64,000 nucleotides of DNA from Streptomyces sp. 35G-GA-8 (GCF_023534745.1 NZ_JAMHJQ010000006.1:75449-139448); one strand, 5' to 3'. Shown: positions 29,353 through 38,356, counted from the stretch's first letter. Notes: generated by a model from the letters alone, not told the origin. Translations and numbers: made by a program.

Positions 29353-30200
29353 CACCGCCGGGCATGATCGACGCCCACCACCACATCTGGGATCTGTCCG
29401 TGCGCGACCAGGACTGGATCACCGGACCCGCGATGGCTCCCCTCCGCCGGAACTTCACCCTCGCGGAGCTGGCCGCCGAGACCCGGACCGCGCAGGTGTC
29501 CGCCACCGTCCTGGTGCAGACCATCGGGGTCCCCGAGGAGACCCCGGAGTTCCTTGCCGCCGCCGACGGCAGCGACCTCGTCGCGGGTGTCGTCGGCTGG
29601 ACCGATCTCACCGCGCCCGGGGTCGCGGACACCCTTGCCGCGCTGCGCGAGCTGCCCGGCGGCGACCGGCTGGTCGGGATACGCCATCAGGTGCAGGGCG
29701 AGCCGGACCCGGAGTGGCTGCTGCGCCCGGACGTACGCCGCGGGCTGGCCGCCGTCGCCGCCGCCGGGCTCGTGTACGACCTGGTGATCCTGGAGCATCA
29801 GCTGCCCGCCGCCGTGCGGGCCGCCGAGCTGCTGCCCGGACTCACCTTCGTCCTCGACCATCTCGGCAAGCCGCCCATCGCCGGGGGCACGACAGAACCG
29901 TGGGCGGGCCTGGTCGGAGAGCTGGCGGCGCTGCCGAACACCGTCTGCAAGCTCTCCGGGATGGTCACCGAGGCCGCCTGGGACTCCTGGACGGCCGAGG
30001 GGTTGCGGCCGTACGCCGATACCGTCCTCGACGCCTTCGGGCCCGAACGGCTGATGTTCGGCTCCGACTGGCCGGTGTGCCGGCTGGCCGCCACCTACGG
30101 AGAGGTACTCGACGCGGCCCGCACCGTGACCGACGGACTGAGTGAGGACGAGCGCGACGCGGTCTTCCGGGAGACCGCGCGGCGCGTCTACGCCCTCTGA
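29349..30200 (+). CDS. Amidohydrolase, probable L-fucono-lactonase
   Basis: A 283-residue amidohydrolase-2 family protein. The N-terminal metal motif is DAHHHIWD (from residue 8), the middle has VLDHLGKPP and the C-terminus FGSDWPVC, the usual metal-binding set. Relatives include L-fucono-1,5-lactonase and L-rhamnono-lactonase, which hydrolyse the lactone made by the preceding dehydrogenase. No dehydratase or later pathway genes follow, so the remaining steps must be encoded elsewhere. Its 3' end overlaps the convergent hydrolase gene by 13 bp. Confidence 0.88.
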   Translation: MTPPGMIDAHHHIWDLSVRDQDWITGPAMAPLRRNFTLAELAAETRTAQVSATVLVQTIGVPEETPEFLAAADGSDLVAGVVGWTDLTAPGVADTLAALRELPGGDRLVGIRHQVQGEPDPEWLLRPDVRRGLAAVAAAGLVYDLVILEHQLPAAVRAAELLPGLTFVLDHLGKPPIAGGTTEPWAGLVGELAALPNTVCKLSGMVTEAAWDSWTAEGLRPYADTVLDAFGPERLMFGSDWPVCRLAATYGEVLDAARTVTDGLSEDERDAVFRETARRVYAL

Positions 30201-30907
30201 ACCGGATCCGTGCCGTCCTCGGCCGGCTCCGGGAAGGCATGGCGCACCGGGCCGGGGAAGGGCTCCATGCCCAGCAGGGCGGTGACCGAGTGGGTGGCCA
30301 GCGTGTGCCAGGTGCGCGGGTGGCGCAGCATCGCGTGATCACCGCCGGGCAGCAGTACGGCACAGGCCTCGGCGCCCGCCGCACGGGCGCGGGCGGCCAG
30401 CTCGAAGCTGCCGCGCGGATCCGTGACCCGGTCACGGTCGCCGTGCAGCAGCACGGTCCGGCAGCCCGCCAGGTGCTCCACGGGCTCACCGGGCGGGCAC
30501 CAGGGCGCGAGCCCCACCACCCCGCTGACCAGGTCGTGCCCGGCGGCGGCCAGGGCCGCCCGGCCTCCCATCGAGTGCCCCACGAGAACGACGGGAACGG
30601 GACCGACCAGGGGCTCCAGCTCGTCGAGCGCCCGACGGGTGTCGCGCGCCGCGTCGGCCCGGCTGCCGTTCCAGCCCCGGCAGCGATAGCGCACCCGGCC
30701 CACCACCACGTCGTATCCGTCGGTGGCCCGTAGCACCGCACGGGTGAACGGCCACATCCGGGCGCCCGGCAGACTCAGCCGGGCCGGCGGCCGCACGCCC
30801 GACTCGCGCCCGCCGTGCAGCAGCAGGACGACGGCGCGGGGCCGCGCGGCGGTTCTGTCGAGAACGAGCGCGGGCTGGACCGCGCCTCGGCGATCGCGTA
30901 CGGACAT
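30188..30907 (-). CDS. Alpha/beta hydrolase
   Basis: A 239-residue alpha/beta hydrolase fold protein with nucleophile motif GHSMGGR (Ser about residue 116), an oxyanion-side HGG (VVLLLHGGRESGV), a late LLHGDRDRVTDP acid loop and a GGDHAML histidine loop. There is no signal peptide. The ATG at 30907 has a GGAAGGAAG site. The substrate is unknown; the form is that of dienelactone hydrolase-like or acyl esterases. Confidence 0.87.
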   Translation of the reverse strand: MSVRDRRGAVQPALVLDRTAARPRAVVLLLHGGRESGVRPPARLSLPGARMWPFTRAVLRATDGYDVVVGRVRYRCRGWNGSRADAARDTRRALDELEPLVGPVPVVLVGHSMGGRAALAAAGHDLVSGVVGLAPWCPPGEPVEHLAGCRTVLLHGDRDRVTDPRGSFELAARARAAGAEACAVLLPGGDHAMLRHPRTWHTLATHSVTALLGMEPFPGPVRHAFPEPAEDGTDPVQRA

Positions 30908-31067
30908 GGGTCTTCCTTCCGACGGCGGGAGCCCGGTGGCTGTCCTGGGCACCTTTGGCGGGGCTCTTCCATGAACGATCCGGCGAACGGATTCGTCGCC
31001 GCGGGGCTCGTGGATTGTCCGGCCGGCCCGCCGGGCGTTCGCACGGCCCCTGCGGCACCCTGGATCC

Positions 31068-31943
31068 ATGCCGGAAGTACCCGAAGTCGAAGCGCTGCGA
31101 GAGTTCCTCGACGGCCAGCTGGTGGGCAAGGAGATCGTCCGTGTGCTGCCCCTGACCATCAATGTGCTCAAAACATACGATCCGCCTCTCTCCGCACTGG
31201 AGGGCGCCACGGTCACCGCCATCGCCCGCCACGGCAAGTATCTGGACATCGTCGCGCGTGATGCCGGGGACGGCGAACTGCATCTCGCCCTCCACCTCGC
31301 CCGCGCGGGCTGGCTGCGCTGGAAGGACTCGTTCCCGCAGACGCCCCCTCGGCCGGGCAAGGGGCCGCTCGCGCTGCGCGTCGTCCTCGCTGAGGGCGAC
31401 GGGTTCGATCTGACCGAGGCGGGCACCACCAAACGCCTCGCCGTGCATCTCGTACGTGATCCCGCGGACGTCCCCGGGATCGCGCGGCTCGGGCCCGATC
31501 CCCTCGACGACTCCTTCGACCGCGCGGCGTTCGCCCGGCTGCTCGCCGGTGAGAACCGGCAGATCAAGGGCGCGCTGCGCGACCAGCGTCTGATCGCGGG
31601 CATCGGCAACGCCTACAGCGACGAGATTCTGCACGCGGCGAGGATGTCGCCGTTCAAGCCGGTGAAGAACCTCTCCGAGGACGAGATCAGCACCCTCTAC
31701 GAGGCGCTGCGCGGCACACTGCGCGAGGCCGTCGACCGCTCGCGCGGAGTGGCGGCGGGACGGCTCAAGGCGGAGAAGAAGAGCGGTTTGCGCGTGCACG
31801 GCCGTACCGGTGAATCCTGTCCCGTCTGCGGCGACACCATCCGCCAGGTCTCCTTCAGCGACTCCTCGCTCCAGTACTGCCCGACCTGCCAGACGGGCGG
31901 CAAGCCGCTCGCCGACCGCAGACTGTCCCGGCTCCTCAAGTGA
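31068..31943 (+). CDS. Fpg/Nei family DNA glycosylase
   Basis: A 291-residue DNA repair enzyme that removes oxidised bases and nicks the strand. The N-terminus MPEVPEVEAL provides the catalytic Pro and Glu after Met removal. The H2TH region contains RLIAGIGNAYSDEILHAA. The C-terminal zinc finger has four cysteines (CPVC then CPTC, about residues 251-277). Family length is normal (about 280). It stands alone between divergent and convergent neighbours. Confidence 0.94.
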   Translation: MPEVPEVEALREFLDGQLVGKEIVRVLPLTINVLKTYDPPLSALEGATVTAIARHGKYLDIVARDAGDGELHLALHLARAGWLRWKDSFPQTPPRPGKGPLALRVVLAEGDGFDLTEAGTTKRLAVHLVRDPADVPGIARLGPDPLDDSFDRAAFARLLAGENRQIKGALRDQRLIAGIGNAYSDEILHAARMSPFKPVKNLSEDEISTLYEALRGTLREAVDRSRGVAAGRLKAEKKSGLRVHGRTGESCPVCGDTIRQVSFSDSSLQYCPTCQTGGKPLADRRLSRLLK

Positions 31944-31956
31944 GACCGGCCGGCCG

Positions 31957-32622
31957 TCATCGCCCGCCGATCGTCATCACCCGGCGGCCGTCCGAGGCCC
32001 GGACCTCGAAGTGGTCGATCTCGTCGGGCCGCAGCGCCGCACCGCCCCGGGTGACCAGCGGCACGGCCCCGCCCGCGCGCGCCGCCCAGGACGTGACGGT
32101 CTGCTCCGAGCCGTCCCGGCCCACCGCGATCAGGGCGCAGGAGCCGAAGTCACCGGACCGGACCAGTTCCAGGCCGATATCGGCCCCCCACGCCTTCTCC
32201 GCCGCCGTCACCACCGCCGCCGTACCCGTCGACCGGTCCGACGCGGTCCACCGGGCGGTCACCGGTGCGCCCGGATCCGCCCGGGGAACCACGGTGAGGA
32301 CGCCGAGCGGACCGCCCACCGCGAGCACCGCCGCCGCGGCCACCAGCGCGAGCCGCCGGCCGCGGCCCCGGCGCCGCACCGCGGCGGTACGGCCGAGCAG
32401 CCCGGCCAGCAGCTGCGGACTCGCGGCCGTGAACGGCGCCATCTCGGCGGGGGTGCGCCGCGCGTAGGCGTCCAGCTGCTCCCTCACCCCGCCGAATTCG
32501 GCCAGCAGATCAGAACAGCGCGGACAGTCCATCAGATGGTCCTCGAACCGGAAGGCGTCCGGGGCATCGAGCACGCCCAGTGCGTAGGCGCCGGCATCAC
32601 GATGGAGGTCCAAGGTCCGCAT
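31957..32622 (-). CDS. Zinc-finger anti-sigma-like membrane protein
   Basis: A 221-residue protein. The first 40 residues hold a zf-HC2-type zinc motif (HRDAGAYALG, then HLMDCPRC), as in zinc-binding anti-sigma factors; a single membrane segment lies at about 90-110 (LALVAAAAVLAVGGPLGVLTVV); the extracellular part (about 115-221) is a small beta-rich domain. No sigma factor gene is adjacent: the next gene is a divergent LytTR regulator. It may sequester an unlinked ECF sigma factor. The start at MRTLDLHRD fits the family though its ribosome site is weak. Confidence 0.85.
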   Translation of the reverse strand: MRTLDLHRDAGAYALGVLDAPDAFRFEDHLMDCPRCSDLLAEFGGVREQLDAYARRTPAEMAPFTAASPQLLAGLLGRTAAVRRRGRGRRLALVAAAAVLAVGGPLGVLTVVPRADPGAPVTARWTASDRSTGTAAVVTAAEKAWGADIGLELVRSGDFGSCALIAVGRDGSEQTVTSWAARAGGAVPLVTRGGAALRPDEIDHFEVRASDGRRVMTIGGR

Positions 32623-32704
32623 GCTGTCTGTTACGCAACGGAACACGGAATGACTCAAGCCGGGGGAGTCCTTATGGGCGGGCCACCGCCTACACTCCGG
32701 CGTC

Positions 32705-33454
32705 ATGCTGCGTGTACTGGCTGTGGACGACGAAGAACCGGCCCTTGAGGAGCTGCTGTACCTGCTGAGGGCCGACCCGCGGATCCGGGGCGCGGAGGGC
32801 GCCACCAGCGCGACGGAGGCGCTGCGGCGCATCGGCGCGGCGCTCGACACCGGTCCCGACGACCCCGCCGCCATCGACGTGGTTTTCCTCGACATCCATA
32901 TGGCCGGGCTGACCGGCCTCGATGTCGCCCGGCTGCTGGCAGGCTTCGCCGAGCCACCGCTGATCGTCTTCGTCACCGCCCATGAGGACTTCGCCGTCCA
33001 GGCCTTCGATCTGAAGGCCGTCGACTATGTCCTCAAGCCGGTCCGCAGGGAGCGGCTGGCCGAGGCGGTACGCCGGGTCGCCGAACTGGTGGGGGAGCGG
33101 GCGCCGGTCTCCGCCCCCGCCGCCGATCAGATAGCCGTCGAACTCGGGGGAGTGACACGCTTCGTCGCCGTCGACGACATCGCCTACGCCGAGGCCCAGG
33201 GTGACTACGCACGGCTGCACACCGACACCGGCAGCCATCTGGTCCGTATCCCCCTGACCACGCTGGAGGAACGCTGGCGGGCCCGGGGTTTCGTACGGAT
33301 CCACCGCCGCCATCTCGTCGCCCTGGCCCGGATCGATGAGCTACGGCTCGACGCGGGCGCGATGAGTGTCCGTGTCGGTGATGCCGAGCTGGCGGTCAGC
33401 CGGCGTCACGCCCGCGCGCTGCGGGATCTGCTGATGCGGCAGGGCGGGCGCTGA
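32705..33454 (+). CDS. LytTR-type response regulator
   Basis: A 249-residue response regulator. The receiver domain (about 1-120) has acidic pocket DDEE, phosphoacceptor Asp63 (VVFLDIHMAG) and the conserved Thr and Lys (FVTAHED, YVLKPVRR). The C-terminal LytTR DNA-binding domain (about 145-245) contains FVRIHRRHLVAL. It belongs with the LytS-type kinase at 35509, with the symporter genes between them, so the two-component pair frames its probable transport target. The ATG at 32705 starts the protein directly. Confidence 0.94.
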   Translation: MLRVLAVDDEEPALEELLYLLRADPRIRGAEGATSATEALRRIGAALDTGPDDPAAIDVVFLDIHMAGLTGLDVARLLAGFAEPPLIVFVTAHEDFAVQAFDLKAVDYVLKPVRRERLAEAVRRVAELVGERAPVSAPAADQIAVELGGVTRFVAVDDIAYAEAQGDYARLHTDTGSHLVRIPLTTLEERWRARGFVRIHRRHLVALARIDELRLDAGAMSVRVGDAELAVSRRHARALRDLLMRQGGR

Positions 33455-33584
33455 CCAGGGACTTCCCCCGGGAACACCGGCCTGCGTACACTCTGGGCCC
33501 GAGCACTCCGCCGGGCCCCGGATACGGGCCGGGCCGGGCCGGAGGGCGGAGAGCCGGAGAGACCGGAGAGCAAGGGGGACGGAC

Positions 33585-33962
33585 ATGACGGGGGAGCCCG
33601 GGTCGCGGCAGCCGGCGCCCCGGCGCGAGGTGGTCACCGGAGAGCCCCGTCGCGTACGTCCCCTGCCGCGCTACCGCGCCCAGGCCGAGATCGAGGAGCA
33701 GACCGCGCTCGGCGACGCCTATGTCCGCTCCCTGATGCGCGGTCAACTACGCGCCGGGCTCACCGCGTTCGCGCTCCTCGCGCTGGTCGCGGGCACCCTG
33801 CCGCTCGCCTTCGCCACCCTGCGCGACGCGACGGCGGTCTGGGTGGTGCTCGGCTTCGCCGCGTATCCGCTGCTCACCCTGCTCGCCTGGTGGTACGTAC
33901 GGCGCGCGGAGCGCAACGAGCGCGACTTCGCCCGGCTCGTGAAGGGCCGGCCCGTTCCGTGA
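33585..33962 (+). CDS. Small DUF485-like membrane protein
   Basis: A 125-residue protein with a basic N-terminal half and two predicted membrane segments (about 60-82 and 86-106), followed by a charged tail. It precedes an SSS-family symporter with a 4-bp GTGA overlap, the position taken by DUF485 proteins such as YjcH beside ActP in E. coli or the partner of MctC in Corynebacterium. Sequence similarity to DUF485 itself is weak by eye, so the assignment rests mainly on topology and position. Confidence 0.75.
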   Translation: MTGEPGSRQPAPRREVVTGEPRRVRPLPRYRAQAEIEEQTALGDAYVRSLMRGQLRAGLTAFALLALVAGTLPLAFATLRDATAVWVVLGFAAYPLLTLLAWWYVRRAERNERDFARLVKGRPVP

Positions 33963-35512
33963 GCCAGAGTTATACGGTGACCGCCGTCACCGTCGTCGTG
34001 CTCGCGACCGTCCTCGTCGGCGGCTTCGGGCTGCGGATATCCCGTACCACCTCCGACTTCTATGTCGCCTCCCGCACGGTACGGCCCGCGCTCAACGCCG
34101 CGGCGATCAGCGGCGAATACCTCTCCGCCGCCTCCTTCCTCGGCGTCGCGGGACTGGTGCTGCTGCACGGCCCCGACATGCTCTGGTACCCGGTCGGCTA
34201 TACCGCCGGCTATCTCGTCCTGCTGCTCTTCGTCGCCGCCCCGCTGCGCCGCTCCGGCGCGTACACCCTCCCGGACTTCGCCGAGGGCCGGCTCGAATCG
34301 CGCGCCGTGCGCCGACTGGTCAGTGTGTTCGTGGTCGGTGCGGGCTGGCTCTATCTCGTACCCCAACTCCAGGGCGCGGGGCTGACGTTGAAGATCCTCA
34401 CCGGCGCACCCGACTGGTTCGGCGGGGTGCTGGTCGCGGTGGTCGTGGTGGTCGCGGTCGCGGCGGGCGGGATGCGCAGCATCACCTTCGTCCAGGCGTT
34501 CCAGTACTGGCTCAAGCTCACCGCGCTGCTCGTGCCCGCGCTCTTCCTGCTGCTGGCCTGGCAGGGCGACGGCCGGCCGGGCGCGGATCTCGATCTGACG
34601 GAGGCCGTCGTCGGCCGCGCGGACCATCCGCTGTACGCGACCTACGGTCTGATCGTGGCGACCTTCCTCGGCACGATGGGGCTGCCCCATGTCGTCGTCC
34701 GCTTCTACACCAGCCCCAATGGCCGGGCCGCCCGCCGGACCACCGTGATCGTCCTGGCGCTGGTCGGCGCGTTCTATCTGCTGCCGCCCGTCTACGGCGC
34801 GCTGGGCAGGCTCTATGTCCCGGAACTCCCGTACGGTACGGACGCCGACGCCGCCGTGCTGCTGCTGCCGGAGCGGGCGATCGGCGGGCTCGGCGGGGAT
34901 CTGCTCGGCGCGCTGGTCGCGGGCGGCGCCTTCGCCGCGTTCCTCTCCACCGCGTCCGGGCTGACCATGGCCGTCGCGGGGGTCCTCACCCAGGATGTCC
35001 TTCCCTCCCGCGGCGTACGCCACTTCCGGCTGGCCACCCCGCTCGCCATGGCCGTGCCGCTCGGCGGGTCACTGCTGGTCAGCGGGATGCCGGTGGCCGA
35101 CTCGGTGGGGATGGCCTTCGCGGTCTCCGCCTCGTCGTTCTGTCCGCTGCTGGTCCTCGGCATCTGGTGGCGGCGGCTCACCCCGCCCGGTGCGATCGCG
35201 GGGCTCCTCCTCGGCGGCGGTCTGGCGTTCGCCGCCACGGTGATCACGGTGAGCGGGACCGTACGGTCGGGCTGGCCGCACGCGCTGCTCGCCTGGCCCG
35301 CCGTCTGGTCGGTGCCCGTCGGCTTCCTCGCGATGATCCTGGTGTCCCTGGCCACGCGCGGCCGGATACCACCGGGCACCAACGCGGTGATGACACGCTT
35401 CCATCTGCCGGAGACTCTGATGCCCGGCAGCCGCGACGCCGGGGCGAGCGGAAGCGCCAGAACGACGGGTGGCGGAGCCGGCGACAGCGCCACATCCGGA
35501 GGCGCCGGATGA
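33959..35512 (+). CDS. Sodium:solute (SSS) symporter, carboxylate type
   Basis: A 517-residue membrane protein with about 12-13 hydrophobic segments and SSS hallmarks: SDFYVASRTV, ISGEYLSAASFLGVAGL, and TMGLPHVVVRFYT. The SGEYLSAASF motif is typical of the acetate/pyruvate transporters ActP and MctC. The GTG start overlaps the upstream small membrane gene (GTGA) and its stop overlaps the kinase start (ATGA). Uptake of pyruvate, acetate or another short monocarboxylate driven by sodium or proton is inferred. Confidence 0.92.
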   Translation: MSQSYTVTAVTVVVLATVLVGGFGLRISRTTSDFYVASRTVRPALNAAAISGEYLSAASFLGVAGLVLLHGPDMLWYPVGYTAGYLVLLLFVAAPLRRSGAYTLPDFAEGRLESRAVRRLVSVFVVGAGWLYLVPQLQGAGLTLKILTGAPDWFGGVLVAVVVVVAVAAGGMRSITFVQAFQYWLKLTALLVPALFLLLAWQGDGRPGADLDLTEAVVGRADHPLYATYGLIVATFLGTMGLPHVVVRFYTSPNGRAARRTTVIVLALVGAFYLLPPVYGALGRLYVPELPYGTDADAAVLLLPERAIGGLGGDLLGALVAGGAFAAFLSTASGLTMAVAGVLTQDVLPSRGVRHFRLATPLAMAVPLGGSLLVSGMPVADSVGMAFAVSASSFCPLLVLGIWWRRLTPPGAIAGLLLGGGLAFAATVITVSGTVRSGWPHALLAWPAVWSVPVGFLAMILVSLATRGRIPPGTNAVMTRFHLPETLMPGSRDAGASGSARTTGGGAGDSATSGGAG

Positions 35513-36699
35513 GCGGAGCCGCACTCGCCGTCCTGATCGTGCTCGGTCCGCTGCTCCTCGCGGGCGGCTTCGTGCTCGGCCGGCGCACCGCGCGCCCCGA
35601 GCGGACCAGCGATGTCGGCACGCCCGTGGAGCGCGCCACCTTCGAGACCCTGCACACCGCCTCGCTCGCCGCGCCCCCGCTACGGGCAGGTCTCACCGAG
35701 GAGAGCGCCCGCAAAGCGGCCCGCCGACTGCGCTCCCTGCTCGGCACCGACGCGCTCTGCCTCACCGACCGCGAGCGGGTCCTCGTCTGGGACGGGTCGG
35801 GCGAACACCATGGCAAACAGGTGATGGCCCAGGTCGAGGGGGTGCTCGCGAGCGGACGCGGCACCGCCTTCGCGAGCGGCTGCGGCGATCTCGACTGCCC
35901 GCTGCGCTGGGGCGTGGCCGTGCCGCTGACCGTCGACCACCGGGTCCTCGGCACCCTGGTCGCCTACGCCCCGCGCGAGTCGGCGGTGCTCGCCAGGGCG
36001 GCGGGCGAGGTGGCCCGCTGGGTCTCCGTACAGCTGGAACTGGCCGAGCTCGACCGCTCCCGCACCCGGCTGATCGAGGCCGAGATCAGGGCGCTGCGGG
36101 CCCAGATCTCCCCGCACTTCATCTTCAACTCCCTCGCCGCCATCGCCTCGTTCGTCCGTACGGACCCGGGGCGTGCCAGGGAACTGCTGCTGGAATTCGC
36201 CGACTTCACCCGCTACTCGTTCCGCAGCCATGGCGACTTCACCACCCTCGCCGATGAACTGCACTCCATCGACCAGTATCTGGCGCTCGTACGGGCCAGG
36301 TTCGGCGAGCGGCTCTCCGTCACGCTCCAGGTCGCTCCCGAGGTCCTGCCGGTGGCGATGCCGTTCCTCTGCCTTCAGCCGCTGGTCGAGAACGCCGTCA
36401 AGCACGGCCTCGAAGGGGCGGCCACCACGAGCCGGATCACCATCAGCGCGCTCGACGCGGGCGCCGAGGCGGAGGTGGTGATCGAGGACGACGGGGTGGG
36501 TATGGAGCCGGACCGGCTGCGCCGGATCCTGCGCGGCGAGGGCGGCGCGTCCACCGGGATCGGACTGCTCAATGTGGACGAACGGCTGCGCCAGGTCTAC
36601 GGGGACGAGTACGGCCTGGTCATCGAGACGGGCGTGGGTGCGGGTACGAAGATCACGGTACGGATCCCCAAGTACCGCGCGGGTGTGCACGGCACCTGA
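35509..36699 (+). CDS. LytS-type sensor histidine kinase
   Basis: A 396-residue kinase. One N-terminal membrane segment (about 3-25) is followed by a GAF-like cytoplasmic region (about 45-180) containing a possible redox or metal pair (SGCGDLDCPL). The His_kinase domain has phosphorylatable His203 (AQISPHFIFNSLAAIASFV) and the HATPase region has LVENAVKHGL and DDGVGM. It partners the LytTR regulator in the same operon. Having only one membrane segment, it probably senses through the GAF region or through the transporter, unlike 5TM LytS proteins. Confidence 0.92.
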   Translation: MSGAALAVLIVLGPLLLAGGFVLGRRTARPERTSDVGTPVERATFETLHTASLAAPPLRAGLTEESARKAARRLRSLLGTDALCLTDRERVLVWDGSGEHHGKQVMAQVEGVLASGRGTAFASGCGDLDCPLRWGVAVPLTVDHRVLGTLVAYAPRESAVLARAAGEVARWVSVQLELAELDRSRTRLIEAEIRALRAQISPHFIFNSLAAIASFVRTDPGRARELLLEFADFTRYSFRSHGDFTTLADELHSIDQYLALVRARFGERLSVTLQVAPEVLPVAMPFLCLQPLVENAVKHGLEGAATTSRITISALDAGAEAEVVIEDDGVGMEPDRLRRILRGEGGASTGIGLLNVDERLRQVYGDEYGLVIETGVGAGTKITVRIPKYRAGVHGT

Positions 36700-36775
36700 G
36701 CGCCCGCCCGCGTGCGCCGCCGGTCGGCACAGCACATCAGAACACCCGGTCGCAGCGGCCGGTCGGCACAGCCGG

Positions 36776-37291
36776 TCAGAACAGATGGATCGCCAGATGC
36801 CCCAGCGGCAGCCCGAGCTGCCAGGCCGGGGTCCAGACCTGTGGCCCCTCCGCCTCGTCGGCCGGGAACGGATCGCCGTACGCCGGGCTCACGGCATCGA
36901 GATCCGGCGCCAGCAGCTCCGTCTCCTCCAGCCACCGCCACGCCGCGCCCGCCAGCTCCAGATCAGGATCCCGGGTCTCCGGGCCGGACTCGAACGCCGC
37001 CGCCTCCAGCCGGTCGAGCCGCGCGCAGACCCATTCCCGCCAGCAGGTCCCGTACGCCGTGAGCGAGCGCCACTCCTCCATCCTGGCCACCACGCGCGGT
37101 CCGCCCACCGAACTGTCGGAGAGGAAGATCGTCAGGGCCAGCGCGTCCCGCCCCGCCCGGTATTCGAGCGTTGTCGGCGGCATCAGATCACCGGTGCGCA
37201 ACAGCTCGTCGGCGATGTACTCCGCGTACATCCAAGCCATGGGCACCAGGAGGCCACCACCACCCGCCCCTTCGGTACATTCCGGACGCAT
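36776..37291 (-). CDS. Hypothetical protein
   Basis: A 171-residue soluble, acidic protein with no recognised domain. It contains several Trp-rich segments (AWMYAEYIADELL, EEWRSLTAYGTCWREWV, AAWRWLEETELL). No signal peptide or membrane helix is visible. The ATG at 37291 lies behind a purine-rich GGAAGGCGGAAAAG stretch. Codon use is ordinary for the genome, supporting a real gene. It is divergent from the zf-HC2 gene and convergent with the kinase gene, 76 bp away. Confidence 0.7.
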   Translation of the reverse strand: MRPECTEGAGGGGLLVPMAWMYAEYIADELLRTGDLMPPTTLEYRAGRDALALTIFLSDSSVGGPRVVARMEEWRSLTAYGTCWREWVCARLDRLEAAAFESGPETRDPDLELAGAAWRWLEETELLAPDLDAVSPAYGDPFPADEAEGPQVWTPAWQLGLPLGHLAIHLF

Positions 37292-37404
37292 CGCTTTTCC
37301 GCCTTCCTTTCTTCCCCCGAAGCCTGCTTCACGGAGCATTGAACCGGCGGTGGCCGCCCCGCGTGGCCAGAAAGGCAGGATCGGTCGGCGGACAGGAGAG
37401 GATT

Positions 37405-37644
37405 GTGACGGGTGTGGCCGACGGTGAGGCGTCCGGCGATGGAGCGGACGATTCCGGCCCGCATGTGCGGTCGCTCCTGGGTGCCTATGTGCTCGAAGCG
37501 CTCGCGCCCGGGGAGGACCGGCGCGTCGCGGACCATCTGGTGGAGTGCGGCCCGTGCGGTGCGGCCTATCTGGAGGTGGCCGACGCGCCGTCGTTGCTGG
37601 CGCTCCTGGACGAGGGCGACCTGCGGTGGCCGGACGCGCTGTAG
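37405..37644 (+). CDS. Small zf-HC2 (anti-sigma-like) protein
   Basis: A 79-residue soluble protein with the zinc anti-sigma motif HxxxCxxC (DHLVECGPC) preceded by LLGAYVLEALAPGE, the usual anti-sigma N-terminal helix. It lacks any membrane segment, so it would act in the cytoplasm. The GTG at 37405 has a GGAGAGG site. Its 3' end overlaps the convergent ECF sigma factor gene by 79 bp. Position and motif suggest it binds that sigma factor, although anti-sigma genes are normally downstream in the same operon. Confidence 0.78.
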   Translation: MTGVADGEASGDGADDSGPHVRSLLGAYVLEALAPGEDRRVADHLVECGPCGAAYLEVADAPSLLALLDEGDLRWPDAL

Positions 37645-38159
37645 CCGGGCATCGAGCGGGCCAGCGCGCGCAGCGCGTAGTACGAGCGGGACTTGACCGT
37701 GCCCGGCGGAATCCCGAGCACGCGCGCCGCCTCGTTCACGCTCAGGCCCCGGAAGTAGATCTGGGTCAGCACCTCGCGGTGCTCACGGCTCAGCGTCCGC
37801 ACCGCCTTGCGCACATCGAGCACCGCGACGGTGGATTCGGTGCGGTCCTCGGGGTCGGGCGTGGCGGCGAGAATCCCGTCGCTGACCTCCGTGGGCCGCG
37901 CCAGCCGGGATCGGCGGGCGTCGATCGCCAGCCGCCGGCCCACGGTGAACAGCCAGGGCCGCATGGAGTCGAAGGGTCCCTCGAACGCCTCGGGATGCTG
38001 CCAGGCGCGGACCAGTGTCTCCTGGAGCAGATCCTCGGCGCGCTGCCGGTCGCCGTAGGTCAGGCCGAGCAGAAAGTTCAGCAGGGCCGGTCCGTGGTCG
38101 CGCTGAAGCTCCGTCAGTGCCCGCTCGTCGGTCCTCTCCTCGGCCATGGCCCTGGTCAT
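37566..38159 (-). CDS. ECF RNA polymerase sigma factor
   Basis: A 197-residue extracytoplasmic-function sigma factor. Region 2 spans about 20-90 (DRQRAEDLLQETLVRAWQH) and region 4 about 115-170 with the helix-turn-helix LSVNEAARVLGIPPGTVKSR. The last 25 residues are a Ser/Arg-rich tail encoded antisense to the small zf-HC2 gene. The ATG at 38159 has a GGGAAGGG site. A CapA-type lipoprotein gene is divergent, 264 bp away, and could be a target. It resembles SigK/SigL-type ECF factors that use zinc anti-sigmas. Confidence 0.92.
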   Translation of the reverse strand: MTRAMAEERTDERALTELQRDHGPALLNFLLGLTYGDRQRAEDLLQETLVRAWQHPEAFEGPFDSMRPWLFTVGRRLAIDARRSRLARPTEVSDGILAATPDPEDRTESTVAVLDVRKAVRTLSREHREVLTQIYFRGLSVNEAARVLGIPPGTVKSRSYYALRALARSMPGYSASGHRRSPSSRSASNDGASATSR

Positions 38160-38356
38160 CGTGAACGCCCTTCCCGCCGGGGTCGCCGTCGTACACGGCT
38201 CCGTTGCCGCCTGGCGTATCCGAACGCATGCCGGCGCCGAGGGACAGACAGCGCACCGAGGTCTGCGACGAGCGGTCGCTCACTGCGGCGAGTGGTGCGG
38301 TGAACGGTCGGACGGTGGCGTTTGGGCCCTTTCATGAGCACTGTCGGCTTGGTCAC

